From positions 314,501-378,500 of the forward strand of contig JACVTC010000147.1 in the NCBI GenBank assembly GCA_016946835.1: a stretch of 64,000 nt of DNA, in the 5' to 3' direction. This document shows, piece by piece, positions 21,967 through 35,133 of this stretch (position 1 is the stretch's first letter; each line of letters begins with the position of its first letter). The notes under the pieces were generated by a model. That model was not told where the DNA came from, did no database searches, and worked only from the letters and a program-made list of their open reading frames with translations. The DNA comes from Neocallimastix lanati (nom. inval.) (lineage: Eukaryota > Neocallimastigomycota > Neocallimastigomycetes > Neocallimastigales > Neocallimastigaceae). The position numbers and the translations under genes were made by a program.

Positions 21967-22039
21967 GCGAAGTTGGCGCAGTCGGCAGCGCGTAAGTCTC
22001 ATAATCTTAAGGTCGTGAGTTCGAACCTCACACTTCGCA
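21967..22039 (+). tRNA. tRNA-Met (CAT), elongator type
   Basis: The 73-nt sequence folds into a canonical cloverleaf. Acceptor GCGAAGT pairs with ACTTCGC, followed by discriminator A. D stem is GCGC/GCGC, the anticodon loop is CTCATAA with anticodon CAT, and the T arm is GTGAG-TTCGAAC-CTCAC. The body closely resembles eukaryotic elongator tRNA-Met (GTCTCATAATCT core). Box A and box B are intact, there is no intron, and a TTTTT Pol III terminator follows at 22041-22045. CCA is not encoded. A gypsy element has inserted just upstream. Confidence 0.97.
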
Positions 22040-22380
22040 TTTTTATAATATATTTTCATATTTTTATTTTATAAACTTAAATTACAAATTATCATATATA
22101 TTATAAATTTTATCTTTATTTTTATGGTAATTTTTAAATATTTTAATTATTGAGATTGTAATAGAATTGGTGAAGATAATATAAAAACATGAAAACTAAA
22201 AAAAAAAAAAAAAGGGCAACAAATTACTTTAATAAACTAGCTTTATATATTTTTACTTTAATATTAAGTTTCTCGTTAATTTTTTTAATTTTTTTTTTTC
22301 TTTTAAATTTTTTTTTCTTAAAGATAGATTTAATTTCATTTCTTTGAAGAAAAGGAATTTAATAATATAAATTTATTATA

Positions 22381-22386
<6 letters not shown>

Positions 22387-22439
<53 letters not shown>
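22387..22439. repeat. 53-nt A homopolymer
   Basis: Uninterrupted A run. One of several tracts of 40-85 nt in this window. Confidence 0.9.
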
Positions 22440-22441
<2 letters not shown>

Positions 22442-22597
22442 AAAATAAAATATATAATTTATATTATGTATGTATTATTTAATAATATATCATATTGTGA
22501 AAAAAGAAATAAATTTTTTTTTTTTTTTATTTAAGATAGTATAATAATCAAATTATAAATTAAATAATTTTTTTTTTTTTTTTTTTTCAACTTTTAA

Positions 22598-22631
<34 letters not shown>

Positions 22632-23118
22632 TTATTTATTTCTTCATTTTATTTAAGTTAATGCTTATGATTATTATATATATATATTTTATTGTTTTTT
22701 TTTTATTCATTTATTAATTTATTATTTATACCTTATTATATTTTTATTATTATTATTATTAATTATTTTTAATATTCTTTTATTTTACATCATTAAAATC
22801 TTGAAGTATTACTTTATTATAAATTACCATAAATATTTTTATTATCGTTTATTAATCTTATTTATTATTTCTTAATTAATGGGATTATATTATATAATTA
22901 ATTATTTATTATTTATTATTCAATTAATTATTTTTCAATTATATATGATTAATGAGATGTATTATTCAATTATTCAATTATTCAATTATTATTTTTTAAT
23001 TCCAAATATAATTATTTTTATTTGATTACTTTTAAAAAAATTTTTATTAATTCCTTATTTGAGTTGTTTAAGCTAAGTTTAATAAAATTTATTTGAATAA
23101 AGTGATAAAGAATAGAAA

Positions 23119-23190
23119 TTTATTATGTTTCCCATCTTTATTAATTTTACTAAATAAAATTAAATAAAAGAAAATAACTAAATTTATTAA
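23119..23190. repeat. Dispersed repeat, copy 1
   Basis: TTATGTTTCCCATCTTTA, then CTAAATAAAATTA and AAAAGAAAATAA. It matches 53418-53485 with a few differences, 30 kb away. Confidence 0.55.
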
Positions 23191-24524
23191 AGAATATTAT
23201 ATATATTTATTATATAATATAAGGCTTTATTAAATATTTCGATTAATACTAATCCTTAAAGGTTAATTAGTCCATCTATACTAAAATTCTAATAAATCAT
23301 ATAAAATTATATTTCTAATATTACAGGCCAATTAGTAACCTTTAATAATAATTATTATTATGTAATTTGAATAGCTGATTATAGTAACATTTTTTTAAAA
23401 GAACTAATTTCATATCATTTAAATATTTAATAGTTTTATAATTTATATATCTTTACAAATAATCATCCTAATTCATTATTATTTTAGGTTTCATTCCATA
23501 TTTTAAGTTTGTTATATTCTGTTTAAAATATAAAATAAATTGACATTGACCTTATATAGTTAACAAATTCTTTAATTAATATTAAAAGGTATTTATTGTA
23601 CAAAATTGTCGATTCATTTTATTTATTTGATATCTTTTTTTACTAAATTTATATTTATTAAAAAAAAAGAAAAAATTTTATTTTTTATTTTATTTTATTT
23701 TATTTTTTTTGGAAAATATTAATAAATTATTACAGTTTAAATTTTAAATTTAATTTTTTTTTTAATTTTTTTTGTTTTTTTTTTTCTGTTTTTTAATTTT
23801 TATAGAATTAGAATTAATTTATTATTAAATTAACTATTTGTAATTGGAAATTAAAATAATAATATTTATAGTTTAAAAAAAAATTTAAATATATTTAAAA
23901 ATTAATATTTGAAACAAAACATCTTGACAAATTATTATTACCACTACTATAAACATTTTTTTTATTAAATTATTATAATCTATATTTCCATATAAAGTAT
24001 AAAGATGTACTTTATTTTTTTTAATTAGTTGTTAACTTCAAATTTATTATTAAATAAAGTTAGATTACTCGATATTATTATATATTTAGATTTAATGCTG
24101 TTACACATTAATTATTGGCATAATTTTAAATAAAATTTTAATTATTAATATTATTTTGCAAAAAGGAATAAATATAAGTTATGAGTAGAAAAATAAAAGG
24201 ATAATTAAAAGTAGTATAATAATAAAATGAAAAACATTTAATTATCTAGAAAATATATATTAATAGTATAAAATGATTAACCACTGATTAAAAAGCAACT
24301 AAATAAAAAATGAAATAATATAATATTGTTTATATATAAACATACAAATAAACAAAGAAATAAATAAATAAATCAAGTAAATAAATAAATAAATAAAAAT
24401 ATATATTATTTTAAAAGATTTTACATAAATGAATGAAATTTTAATCATTAGTAATATTCATTTGTAAAATTAAATAATAAATAAGTAATATTAAAAAAAA
24501 AAAAATAATCAAAGTTTAAAGTAA

Positions 24525-24846
24525 ATTGATTTATTTAGGCTTAAACTCATGATTGTATATATTGGGATACAAGATTATTATCTTTTTACATATTATAATA
24601 GAGAATATAATGTTTTTTTCTTATAGTATTCTTTTCCTACCAAAAAATTATACTTGAATTATAAATAAGGAGATATTTTCATAACGAGTAATTTGATTTA
24701 TTCAGATTGCATTTAACTTAAATTCCTGTTTGTATATAATAGGATGCTAGATTATTATCTTAATACATATTATAATAAAGAATAGTATTATTTTTTTTAT
24801 AGTGTTCTTTTCCTACCAAAAATTAATATTTTGAATTATAAATAAT
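24525..24846. repeat. Imperfect tandem duplication, 177-bp period
   Basis: A unit with GGATACAAGATTATTATCTT, then ATTCTTTTCCTACCAAAAA and GAATTATAAATAA, is repeated 177 bp downstream with about 15-20% difference (GGATGCTAGATTATTATCTT and so on). Function unknown. Confidence 0.75.
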
Positions 24847-24849
24847 TTT

Positions 24850-25005
24850 TCATGGGAGTATAGATTTCTACCGTTCATAGAATTGTGCTCTGCTTTGTTG
24901 TTGTAAGAGAAGAATAGCTAGGAAGTCAATTCTGAGAGTGAATATTTGACCAAAAGATTCTAGATTTTATGGTCACAAGGTTGATTGAGGATAGATTATT
25001 CAAGT
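24850..25005. other. Higher-complexity island (candidate ncRNA or repeat remnant)
   Basis: About 155 bp with clearly more G and C than its surroundings (for example GAATTGTGCTCTGCTTTGTT and GAAGTCAATTCTGAGAGTG). There is no ORF on either strand. It is followed directly by a (TTTA)n run, so it could be the 3' end of a retroposon with a tetranucleotide tail, or an RNA gene. I do not recognise it. Confidence 0.35.
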
Positions 25006-25009
25006 TTTA

Positions 25010-25014
25010 TCTAT

Positions 25015-25065
<51 letters not shown>

Positions 25066-25066
25066 T
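25010..25066. repeat. (TTTA)n microsatellite
   Basis: About 14 pure TTTA units directly after the higher-complexity island. Confidence 0.9.
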
Positions 25067-25390
25067 GTCATTTTCAAAAAAAAAATTTTTTTTCTAATAA
25101 TATTAATTAAAATTTAATTTGCTATAATTAATAAAATATTAATATTATTGTTAAATTATTGTCATCATATTATTATACTTTTATATTAATATATATTTGG
25201 AATTGTATAATATATAATATACTTAATATAAAATTATATAAAAATTACAATATTAAAAAAATATAGATAATATATATATATAACAGTTGAAGGCTTTGAA
25301 GTAAAAATTATTATTATTTTTTAAATACTATTAATAAAAATAATATATAATAATAAGATAAAATAAAATCAATAGTAAAAATACAATGTA

Positions 25391-25574
<184 letters not shown>

Positions 25575-25660
25575 TTAATAAATCAGTAAGTAAATAAATA
25601 AATAAGTAAATAAATAAATAAGTTAATAAATAGATATGTTAATAAATAAATAAAAAAAAT

Positions 25661-26990
<1,330 letters not shown>

Positions 26991-29900
26991 ATGATAGGAA
27001 ATAAAAATTTAAAATTTAAGGAAGTTCCTGAATACTATCAAGCATTAAATAGACAAAATGAATTAAAAAATTATGGAAGATATTATACTAATGATGAAGT
27101 TAATTTAAATAGTAGATCTATTGATTATCCAAATCCTTCCCCAAACTTCTATAATTTTGAATACCCATCATCAAAAAGTAGTAATAATCAAAATAAAAGT
27201 AATTCTAATAATATTATTGTAAATAAAAAATTTTATAAGAGCACTAGCGATACTAACTTATATCGTCATGCTCGTGATATGAGAGTTCCTACTTTTGTTC
27301 ATAATCAAGATAGTTATGGAAATTCCATAAGTCAACCAACAGAAAATCAAACTAATTTTAATAACTTGATGACCCAATATGGTAATAAACATTATTTTAG
27401 TCTTAGTCAAGAAAACCATGGTTATTTATATAACAATGACATAAATAACGGCAGCAACAATAATAATAACGAAAATAATATTAATAATAATATTTTGTTT
27501 TCTCCAAATAATCCATTTATTCAAAATCAAAATACTAGAATGTCCCCTATTAATAATTATATAGATGATTTAGATGAAGATAATATTTTTGATGTGGATA
27601 GTTTTGTAGGACCATCTAATATTAAAATAGATAAGAGAAGCAATAGAAGTAATAGTTCTATTAATAGCGGAAACAATGATAACAGTAACAATAATAATAT
27701 CAAAACTATTTCTAATATAATTACTTCCAATGCAACAACTTCATCTACTTCTGCAATTACTACAAAAAATATTAACAATAATATTGATAGTGGTTTAAAT
27801 GATGAAAAATTCAATGAATTTTATAAAAGATTGAGTCGTGATTTTCCAAGTAGTTTCCAAATTAGTAGTTTATCGAATTTACAAGAAAAATCTGAAAATA
27901 ATGAAGATAAAGATAATAATGTTTCCAATAACACTAATACAGAAATAAATAATCAACCTGAAAATATTAAAAATAAAATAATAAGAAAAAAGTCAATTTC
28001 AACTATAGAAGAATTAGAAGAAGATGAAAGTTCCCATTATAGTGATGTTAATATGGAAAATGACACTGAAAAAATAGCAATAAATAAAAATATTGAAAAA
28101 ATAAATACTAAAAATGTTGCAAATCAAAGCTTTAGTAGTGTTATTAATTTTGAAAGTATTGATGATTTATCATTGAAAAGTTTTGGTTCCCCATCAGCAA
28201 TAAATCCATTATCTCCAAGTTCAGATGTTATTGTTCCATCTGATAAAACTGTTCTTAAATGTCTAAATGAAGTTGGATATAAATTTCCAACTTCTTTAGC
28301 TAATTATAATCAAACTTTTGCTTTTAGTTCTAATACTTCAAGAGTTAATGAAGTTATCAATGATAGTAATAGTACTAACAATAACAATAACAATAGCAAT
28401 AACAATGACGAATCTTCAAATACATCAAAGGAAATAAATTTAAATAATAAAAAAAATGAAGTTATTAATGATAAAGAAGTAATTAGAGAAATTACAGATG
28501 TTCAAGCAAATAATAAATCTTTTAATACCAATGAAATTAAAAAAGAAAATATTTTATTAATTAATGAAAAAAACGATGATACTATTACTGATAAAAGTAA
28601 AATTTATGATAATATCAAAAGTAATATTAATAATAATACCAATATAAATACCAATATTAATAACGATGATAACTACAATAATAATGATAATAATAACAAT
28701 AACCATAACAATAACAATAACAATAACAATAATACTAACAATAATAATAATGATGACAATTATGGTCAATCATCTTTAATAAGTAATGAAAGTAAATTTG
28801 AAATTACAAATAAAAAAAATAAGGGTAAAGAACCAGAAATTGACAATAATATTGAATTTTCTTCCTTCCTATCTATTGATACTGAGGATTTCAACTCTAA
28901 TGAAGATGCTCCTAAAAGTATAAGTACATTAGTATCATTCCTTAATAGAAATAGTGATATTAGTAATCATGATGAAAATGATGAAAAATTGAATACTCAA
29001 AATGATAATAATATATTAACACCTGATATTTTAATGGATAAAGATAAAAATATGAAGGAAGATAATAATGAAGAAATTGAAAATAAGGAAAGAGAAGAAA
29101 AAAAGGATGATTTAAAGAGGCAACAAAACATAGAAACAAATAATGATAATGATACAATTGATATTGATAAAAATAAAAATAAAATTTATAAGAATGATGA
29201 ACAAAACAATAAAAATATTAGTAGTGATAATAATCAATCTTTAGAAGCCACTTCAAGTAACTTAACCCCAAGTGGCCTATATGACGAAACTAGAATGATG
29301 TCTTCACAACCTGAACAAAATCAAGAAAAAGTAAATCAATTAATGAATACAACTTTTGGCATTTTAAGTAGTAATAATGCTAATAATGGTAATTATAAAG
29401 ATGGTCTAATATCTAACTCTATTCCAATTCCAAATCCAGATTCATTTCCAATTTCTATTTCCTATCCAAATAAAATTTTAAATGGTATTGTCATTCCTCA
29501 AGAAGTGATTAATAAAAATAGACCAACTTCGGTTAATTATTCATATGATCATGTTAAAGAAGAGGGAATTAGTAATGAACCTGAAAGTAATTTAGGCAAT
29601 ATAAATAATGAAGTTAGTTTTATTAGTAATTTAGATAATTCTTTTTCAAAGGATAATAGTTATTTAATTGTTAAAGGTAGTGATGATATGAAAAATTCAG
29701 TAATAGATGATTCAATAAATAAGACTTCTAATGTATATCATGAATATTCAAAGCAAAATAAACAAGGTTCACAAAATATGATCCATTCTCCGTTGAGTGG
29801 TCCAAATCGTTTAAGTATGATAAGTAATGGTGGTAGTCATGATTATGTTAATAATGTTATTTACAGTCATAATGCTACAAATAATAATAAATATATTTTT

Positions 29901-31169
29901 AAATCCAATAGAAATTCTAATTCACATATGACTCCTGCAAAACATCCTCCTAAAGGTTATCAAAAAATATATACAAATTTAGAAAAAGTACAAATAATGA
30001 AAGAAAAATATAAAAATAGTAAAGAAAAAGAAGAAATGGACCTTAGATATAGATTGACAGTAGAACTTTCTGAAGGTAATCATCAATGTATTATTTGTTT
30101 CGAGGATATTCATCCTAAAGATTCAATTTGGAATTGTCCTTGTTGTTATGAAGTTCTTCATTTAAAATGTGTTATTCAATGGTATGTTAAAAGTAAAAAT
30201 AGGAATATGCAATGGAAATGTCCATTCTGCCGTAATACTTTTACCAAAGAACCAAAAGAATACCATTGTTATTGCTGTAGAATGATTAATCCTAAATTTA
30301 ATGAATATGTAATTCCTCATAGTTGTGGTAATATATGTGGACGTAGAAGACCTGATTGTAGACATCGATGTAAAGATAAATGCCATCCAGGTCCATGTGA
30401 TCCTTGTATGGAAATTGCTGGCTATAAAAAATGTCATTGTGGTCGTAATACTTTTCAGTACTATTGTGGCGATAAAGTTAAAGAAATAAAATCATGTGGT
30501 CAAAAATGTGGTCGTCTTTTAAATTGTGGGTTACATTATTGTAATATGCCATGCCATCCTGGACCTTGTGAAGATTGTGCTGAATTAACCACAGAATCAT
30601 GTATGTGTGGTCAAGAAGCTCGTTTTCTTATATGTGGTAAGAAAAATACTTATGTTAACTCCAAAGGTCGTATGTTTACCTTTAAGAATTATGTCCCAAG
30701 TTTAACCCTTCCTTTTGTTTCATGTGGTCGTCCTTGTAAAAGAATTAGAAGTGATTGTGGTCATGTCTGTAATCATCCATGTCACGCTGGTCGTTGCATC
30801 GATTATCCTTGTACTGCAAAGTGTGGTAAGAAAAGAATTTGTGGACATAGTTGTGAGCGTATCTGTAATCATAAAGGTTCTTGTGAAGATGAACCTTGCA
30901 CTTCAATTTGTGGAGCTGATAGAACTTGCTGTCTTCATCAATGTAAAGAAATTTGTCATTATGGTAAACCATGTCCAGAGGATGAACCATGTAAAGAAAA
31001 AATTATGGCAATGTGTGAATGTTTGGGTCAAACATTTGAGATGATGTGTGGAGCTACTCGTTCAAATCCAAATCTTTTACCATATATAGAATTAGTTTGT
31101 AATTGTCAACCAGCAGTTAAAAATAATCCTAATGCCAAAAAGAAAAAAATTAAAAATATGACTAATTGA
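26991..31169 (+). CDS. NF-X1-type zinc-finger protein, short form without R3H
   Basis: Single-exon gene, 1,392 residues. Residues 1-1000 are disordered, Asn/Ser/Asp-rich, with poly-Asn tracts. A C4HC3 RING/PHD-like finger lies at about 1033-1082 (CIICFED, CPCCYEVLHLKC, WKCPFC). It is followed by NFX1-type fingers to about 1375 (CGNICGRRRPDCRHRC, CHPGPCDPC, CGQKCGRLLNCGLHYC and others). NF-X1 family proteins (human NFX1, yeast FAP1) are nuclear regulators, and the RING acts as an E3 ligase in some. Compared with its tandem paralogue at 34.4-38.9 kb, several middle fingers and the whole C-terminal R3H region are missing; it ends in a Lys-rich tail (KKKKIKN). The C-terminal fingers align closely (CPEDEPCKEKIMAMCEC versus CPEDEPCQEIIVAMCKC), so this is a duplicate that has diverged. 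The start ATG is the first in the frame and the frame is unbroken. Confidence 0.93.
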   Translation: MIGNKNLKFKEVPEYYQALNRQNELKNYGRYYTNDEVNLNSRSIDYPNPSPNFYNFEYPSSKSSNNQNKSNSNNIIVNKKFYKSTSDTNLYRHARDMRVPTFVHNQDSYGNSISQPTENQTNFNNLMTQYGNKHYFSLSQENHGYLYNNDINNGSNNNNNENNINNNILFSPNNPFIQNQNTRMSPINNYIDDLDEDNIFDVDSFVGPSNIKIDKRSNRSNSSINSGNNDNSNNNNIKTISNIITSNATTSSTSAITTKNINNNIDSGLNDEKFNEFYKRLSRDFPSSFQISSLSNLQEKSENNEDKDNNVSNNTNTEINNQPENIKNKIIRKKSISTIEELEEDESSHYSDVNMENDTEKIAINKNIEKINTKNVANQSFSSVINFESIDDLSLKSFGSPSAINPLSPSSDVIVPSDKTVLKCLNEVGYKFPTSLANYNQTFAFSSNTSRVNEVINDSNSTNNNNNNSNNNDESSNTSKEINLNNKKNEVINDKEVIREITDVQANNKSFNTNEIKKENILLINEKNDDTITDKSKIYDNIKSNINNNTNINTNINNDDNYNNNDNNNNNHNNNNNNNNNTNNNNNDDNYGQSSLISNESKFEITNKKNKGKEPEIDNNIEFSSFLSIDTEDFNSNEDAPKSISTLVSFLNRNSDISNHDENDEKLNTQNDNNILTPDILMDKDKNMKEDNNEEIENKEREEKKDDLKRQQNIETNNDNDTIDIDKNKNKIYKNDEQNNKNISSDNNQSLEATSSNLTPSGLYDETRMMSSQPEQNQEKVNQLMNTTFGILSSNNANNGNYKDGLISNSIPIPNPDSFPISISYPNKILNGIVIPQEVINKNRPTSVNYSYDHVKEEGISNEPESNLGNINNEVSFISNLDNSFSKDNSYLIVKGSDDMKNSVIDDSINKTSNVYHEYSKQNKQGSQNMIHSPLSGPNRLSMISNGGSHDYVNNVIYSHNATNNNKYIFKSNRNSNSHMTPAKHPPKGYQKIYTNLEKVQIMKEKYKNSKEKEEMDLRYRLTVELSEGNHQCIICFEDIHPKDSIWNCPCCYEVLHLKCVIQWYVKSKNRNMQWKCPFCRNTFTKEPKEYHCYCCRMINPKFNEYVIPHSCGNICGRRRPDCRHRCKDKCHPGPCDPCMEIAGYKKCHCGRNTFQYYCGDKVKEIKSCGQKCGRLLNCGLHYCNMPCHPGPCEDCAELTTESCMCGQEARFLICGKKNTYVNSKGRMFTFKNYVPSLTLPFVSCGRPCKRIRSDCGHVCNHPCHAGRCIDYPCTAKCGKKRICGHSCERICNHKGSCEDEPCTSICGADRTCCLHQCKEICHYGKPCPEDEPCKEKIMAMCECLGQTFEMMCGATRSNPNLLPYIELVCNCQPAVKNNPNAKKKKIKNMTN

Positions 31170-31486
31170 AATAATAATAATAATAATGATGATAATAATA
31201 ACCTAAATCCAAAATTAAAGAACAAAAAAACAAACCAAAACAAAAAAAAAAAAATCAAAAAAAAAGGAAAAAACAAAAAAAAAAAAAAAAATATTAATTA
31301 TATTATCATAAATTTATAAAATAAGCAACAAAGATTTATTAAATATATTATATATTATTCATTCAAATACATAATTTACATTACATTATATATAAATATA
31401 TCCATATTAAACATTAATATATATATCATTATTTTATATATATAAATATATCAAATAATATATATATATATATAAACAATGAAACA

Positions 31487-31518
<32 letters not shown>

Positions 31519-31533
31519 AACAATAATATAATA

Positions 31534-31592
<59 letters not shown>

Positions 31593-31607
31593 CAAAATAA
31601 GTAAAAT

Positions 31608-31648
<41 letters not shown>

Positions 31649-33000
31649 TATATAATAAATTATTAAATAATTTTAGTAATACATCAATCTAAAATAGAAA
31701 AAGATTTTTTTTAATTTAATTAGAATATTTTAATTATATAATATTTTATTAAAATAAATTATCTATTAATTAAAATATATAAATTAAAATAATCTTTAAA
31801 AATAAATTTTAAAAGTATTGTTTATTAATATAAATTTTTATTAATAATGATAATAAAAATAACAAAAACAAACGTAAAAGTAAAAATAAAAACACATGAA
31901 AAAATAATAAAATATATATTATTAATTAAGAATCTACTCTTAATTAGTAATATGTAAATTTAATTTTTTATGAAGTTATCATTTATATATATATATTATA
32001 AAGCTAATTTTAGAAAAAAAGAAAAGAAAATAATTAATAATTATAAAATTAGTAAAAATGTACATATATATTATATATATTATATATAACATTTAATTTT
32101 TTCAATATTGAAAAAAAAAAAAAATAATAATAATAAAATAAATTAAAATAAAAATAAAAAATAAAATATAAAATAAAAAATAAAATAAAATAAAATAAAA
32201 TTAATAAAAACAAAATGTTAATTAAATAATGTAATATAATAACAAATAATTAATGATATTTATATTTATATATAATATATATATATATTATTGTAATTAT
32301 ATAATATAAATTGAATTACAAATAAGATGTAAAGAACAAGTAATATCAAAATTTAATTATAAAAAAAAAAAAAAAAATAAACAAAATAAAATAAAAAGGA
32401 AAAAAAAAAAAAAAAAAAAAAATCTTCGTTTTTATATTGACTATTAATAATTTATTTGATTAAAAAAAAAAGTTTATGATAATTAAAATTATTTATAAAA
32501 TTAATATACAATATTTATATTATATCATCATCATTGATAAGTAGGGAGTTTTTACTAGGATAATCTAAGAATAATTATTTGTTTTAAAATATTTCAATAT
32601 ATTTATTAGTCTTTTTTATTTTTGATGTTTTAATCATTTAATGAATTGACTTATTCTTATAATATATATAATATTTGATAAATAATACTTTGTATATGAT
32701 TAATAACTTTATTAATATTTTAATTTTAACATTTTTCTCTAATTATTATCAATTATCAATATATTTAGTTTTCTTTTAATAATATATATATATATATTTA
32801 TATATATATATATTGTGAACTTTAACTTTACTTATTTATTTATTTATTCGTTACATGAATTTTTTCTTTAAAAAAAAAGCACAAAATTAATGAAAAAAAA
32901 ATAAATATTATTTGTCCAAATTGAACATGACAATATTTTTAATAGTAATGTGAAATAAAAGTAATATTCAAAATAAAATGTAATAAATAAATGCAGAAAA
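31170..33000. other. AT-rich intergenic, no gene seen
   Basis: 3' flank of the first NF-X1-type gene with A tracts (A56 at 31536-31591), an (AAT)n array at about 31609-31646 and TA-rich repeats. Nothing else is recognised. Confidence 0.6.
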
Positions 33001-33002
33001 AA

Positions 33003-33163
33003 AGTCTATAGGCAACGCACTTCACCTCCAGATTATTAAAATTTTTGTTAAAAGGAATTCTTATTCAGGATTAGGGTTTGAATTGAGAATATGAAAGAAA
33101 TTATGGCCTTCTCCTTCAGAGGTATTAGCCCTGTTGGCCTGTCTTATTGCAATGACACACTAT
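33003..33163. ncRNA. Higher-complexity island, candidate RNA gene
   Basis: About 160 bp of balanced base composition between the two NF-X1-type genes (for example GGCAACGCACTTCACCTCC and GGTATTAGCCCTGTTGGCC). There is no meaningful ORF. Read on the minus strand it ends with GCCTATAGACTTTTTTT, a T run like a Pol III terminator. I compared it mentally with U1-U6, SRP and RNase P landmarks and found no match. A snoRNA, another small RNA or a decayed repeat are all possible. Confidence 0.3.
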
Positions 33164-34218
33164 ATATATATATTTAAAAAGAATATTATTTTTAACTTTG
33201 ACTTTTTTTTTTTTTTTTTTTTTTTTTTCATTTTCATTTTGTGTTACCATTTAAATAATCTGTATAATATAGAATATTCTTTTTTTAATTTTTATAAAAT
33301 TGATCAATTATATCTTTTTTTATATTTACTTAAAAACTTTATTTTTAATAAAGTTTTTAAGTAAATATAAAAAATAATATTAAATTTGCGGACATTGCGG
33401 AAACGATGTTATATTACAATATGTAATAATAGTATGTAAGAGTAATAGTAATGTAATAATAATGTAATACTAATAATGTAATAAAAGTATGTAATAATAG
33501 TGCATTTTAGCAATGGTAATAAACAATAATAATATAAAATAATAAAATTATTTTTTTTTCCATCAATATCAAATATATATATATAAAAGTTAATTTAAAA
33601 AAAAAATATTAAATATCTAAAAAAAAGTTAATTATAATAAGGTTTAAATAAAGTCTTTAAAAATGATATTTTATCTTTTCTTTTTATTTTTTTATTTTAT
33701 TTATTAATTTTTTAAAATATTATTTTATTTTATCACTATTATTATTTACTATTAATAAATATACAAATAATAATATTATTTTATCAAAGGAAATAAAAAA
33801 AAAAATAGTACTTTTTTCATTATAAAAAAAAAAAAAAGAAATTATTTATATATACCACTTTTTTTTTTTGTTCTTTTTTAATCTATTAATATATTTCAAT
33901 TTAAAATTTCTCATATTTGTAAGTAAAATCTTATAATAATAATAATAATAATAATACTAGCTGCAGTAATATCAATAATTATAATAATAAATATAATAGT
34001 GATAGTAGAAATTAATATTTTTTATATATAATAATTGTTAAAAATGAAAATAATATATTTATAATTATTACTTTAAATAAAAATAATCTATTACTATAAA
34101 ATTTTAAATTATTATAGAAATCTATTTAAAACTAACAGATTTACTGCATGATATATATATTTCTTATTTTTTATATATAAATTTCTTTTTTATATGAAAT
34201 ATTTATAATTTATGAATG

Positions 34219-34250
<32 letters not shown>

Positions 34251-34382
34251 AAATTTACAAATATAGTATTTTATTAGAGCCAAAAAAATAAAAAAAAAAT
34301 TAAAAAAAAAAAATAAAAAGTAGAATAAGAAGGAAGAAGGAAAAAATAATAATAATAATAATAATAAAATAATAATTATTAA

Positions 34383-34418
<36 letters not shown>

Positions 34419-34445
34419 ATAGTTAATAAAAAAATATAATAATCA
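33164..34445. other. AT-rich intergenic and 5' flank of the second NF-X1-type gene
   Basis: Low-complexity sequence. A perfect hairpin near 33323-33367 (AAAAACTTTATT/AATAAAGTTTTT, extended by TTTATATTTACTT/AAGTAAATATAAA) is the only structure of note. A T tract at 34387-34410 followed by A-rich sequence precedes the ATG at 34446, a common fungal core-promoter layout. Confidence 0.4.
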
Positions 34446-35099
34446 ATGGATTCAAAAAGTTTAGAATCAAGTAAAAACAATTCTCATGAAAATATTAATT
34501 CATCATTAGATGCAAATTCTTCCACTTCTAATGCTAATAATAGTAATAATAAAAATAGAAATAATAATAAAAGAAATTTCAGGAAGAATAATTCTAGCAA
34601 AAAATCTGAAGCATCTACAAGTAACGATGTTGATGTGAATAATAATGATAATAAAAAAACAAACAAGAATGGAAGATATAGAAATTATAGAAATAATGAT
34701 TCAAATAATAAAAAAGCTCAAGATAATACTAAAAGTAATGAAGATACTAATGATAGGGTAAATAATAGTAATAATAATGGAAAGAAAAAATTTAAAAATC
34801 GTAATTATAGAAATCAGAATAAAAATGGTAATAATGAAAATGGGGAGTCTTTCTCCAATGAGAATAATGGTAATGGTCAGAAATCAAATAAAAACCATTT
34901 TAAAAATAAGAATAATAAGAAATATCATGATAATGTTGATACTTCAGATAATGATTCAAATCTCGATGAAAAATCAAGTAAAAACTTTAAACGTAATATT
35001 TTAATGCGTAAACCAAAAGACTTTGGAAAATTAACTATTGAAGATTCTGATAGTAGTAGTAAGGATTCCTTAAAACAAAAAAATTCAGAAGATAACAAC

Positions 35100-35133
<34 letters not shown>

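Larger units (their letters stand above)
22046..24520. other. AT-rich intergenic, no gene seen
   Basis: A 2.5-kb non-coding stretch with long A and T runs (22387-22439 A53; T tracts near 22571-22629). A short segment at 23119-23190 (core TATGTTTCCCATCTTTA) recurs at 53418-53485. No usable ORF or RNA gene is recognised. Confidence 0.6.

Noticed and set aside
27557-29157. Minus-strand Ile/Leu-rich frames in the first NF-X1-type gene
   Set aside because: They are antisense shadows of poly-Asn coding repeats.
30715-31044. Overlapping Val-rich frame inside the NF-X1-type gene
   Set aside because: It is a frame shadow of the Cys-rich fingers, like the similar frames at 35542-35985 and 37260-37466.
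33076-33086. Telomere-like TTAGGGTT and a telomerase-RNA template idea
   Set aside because: It is a single 8-nt match without repeats or any other telomerase RNA feature.
33134-33364. 76-codon plus-strand frame with a Phe run
   Set aside because: The coding-like part is made by a T homopolymer. No homology or support.
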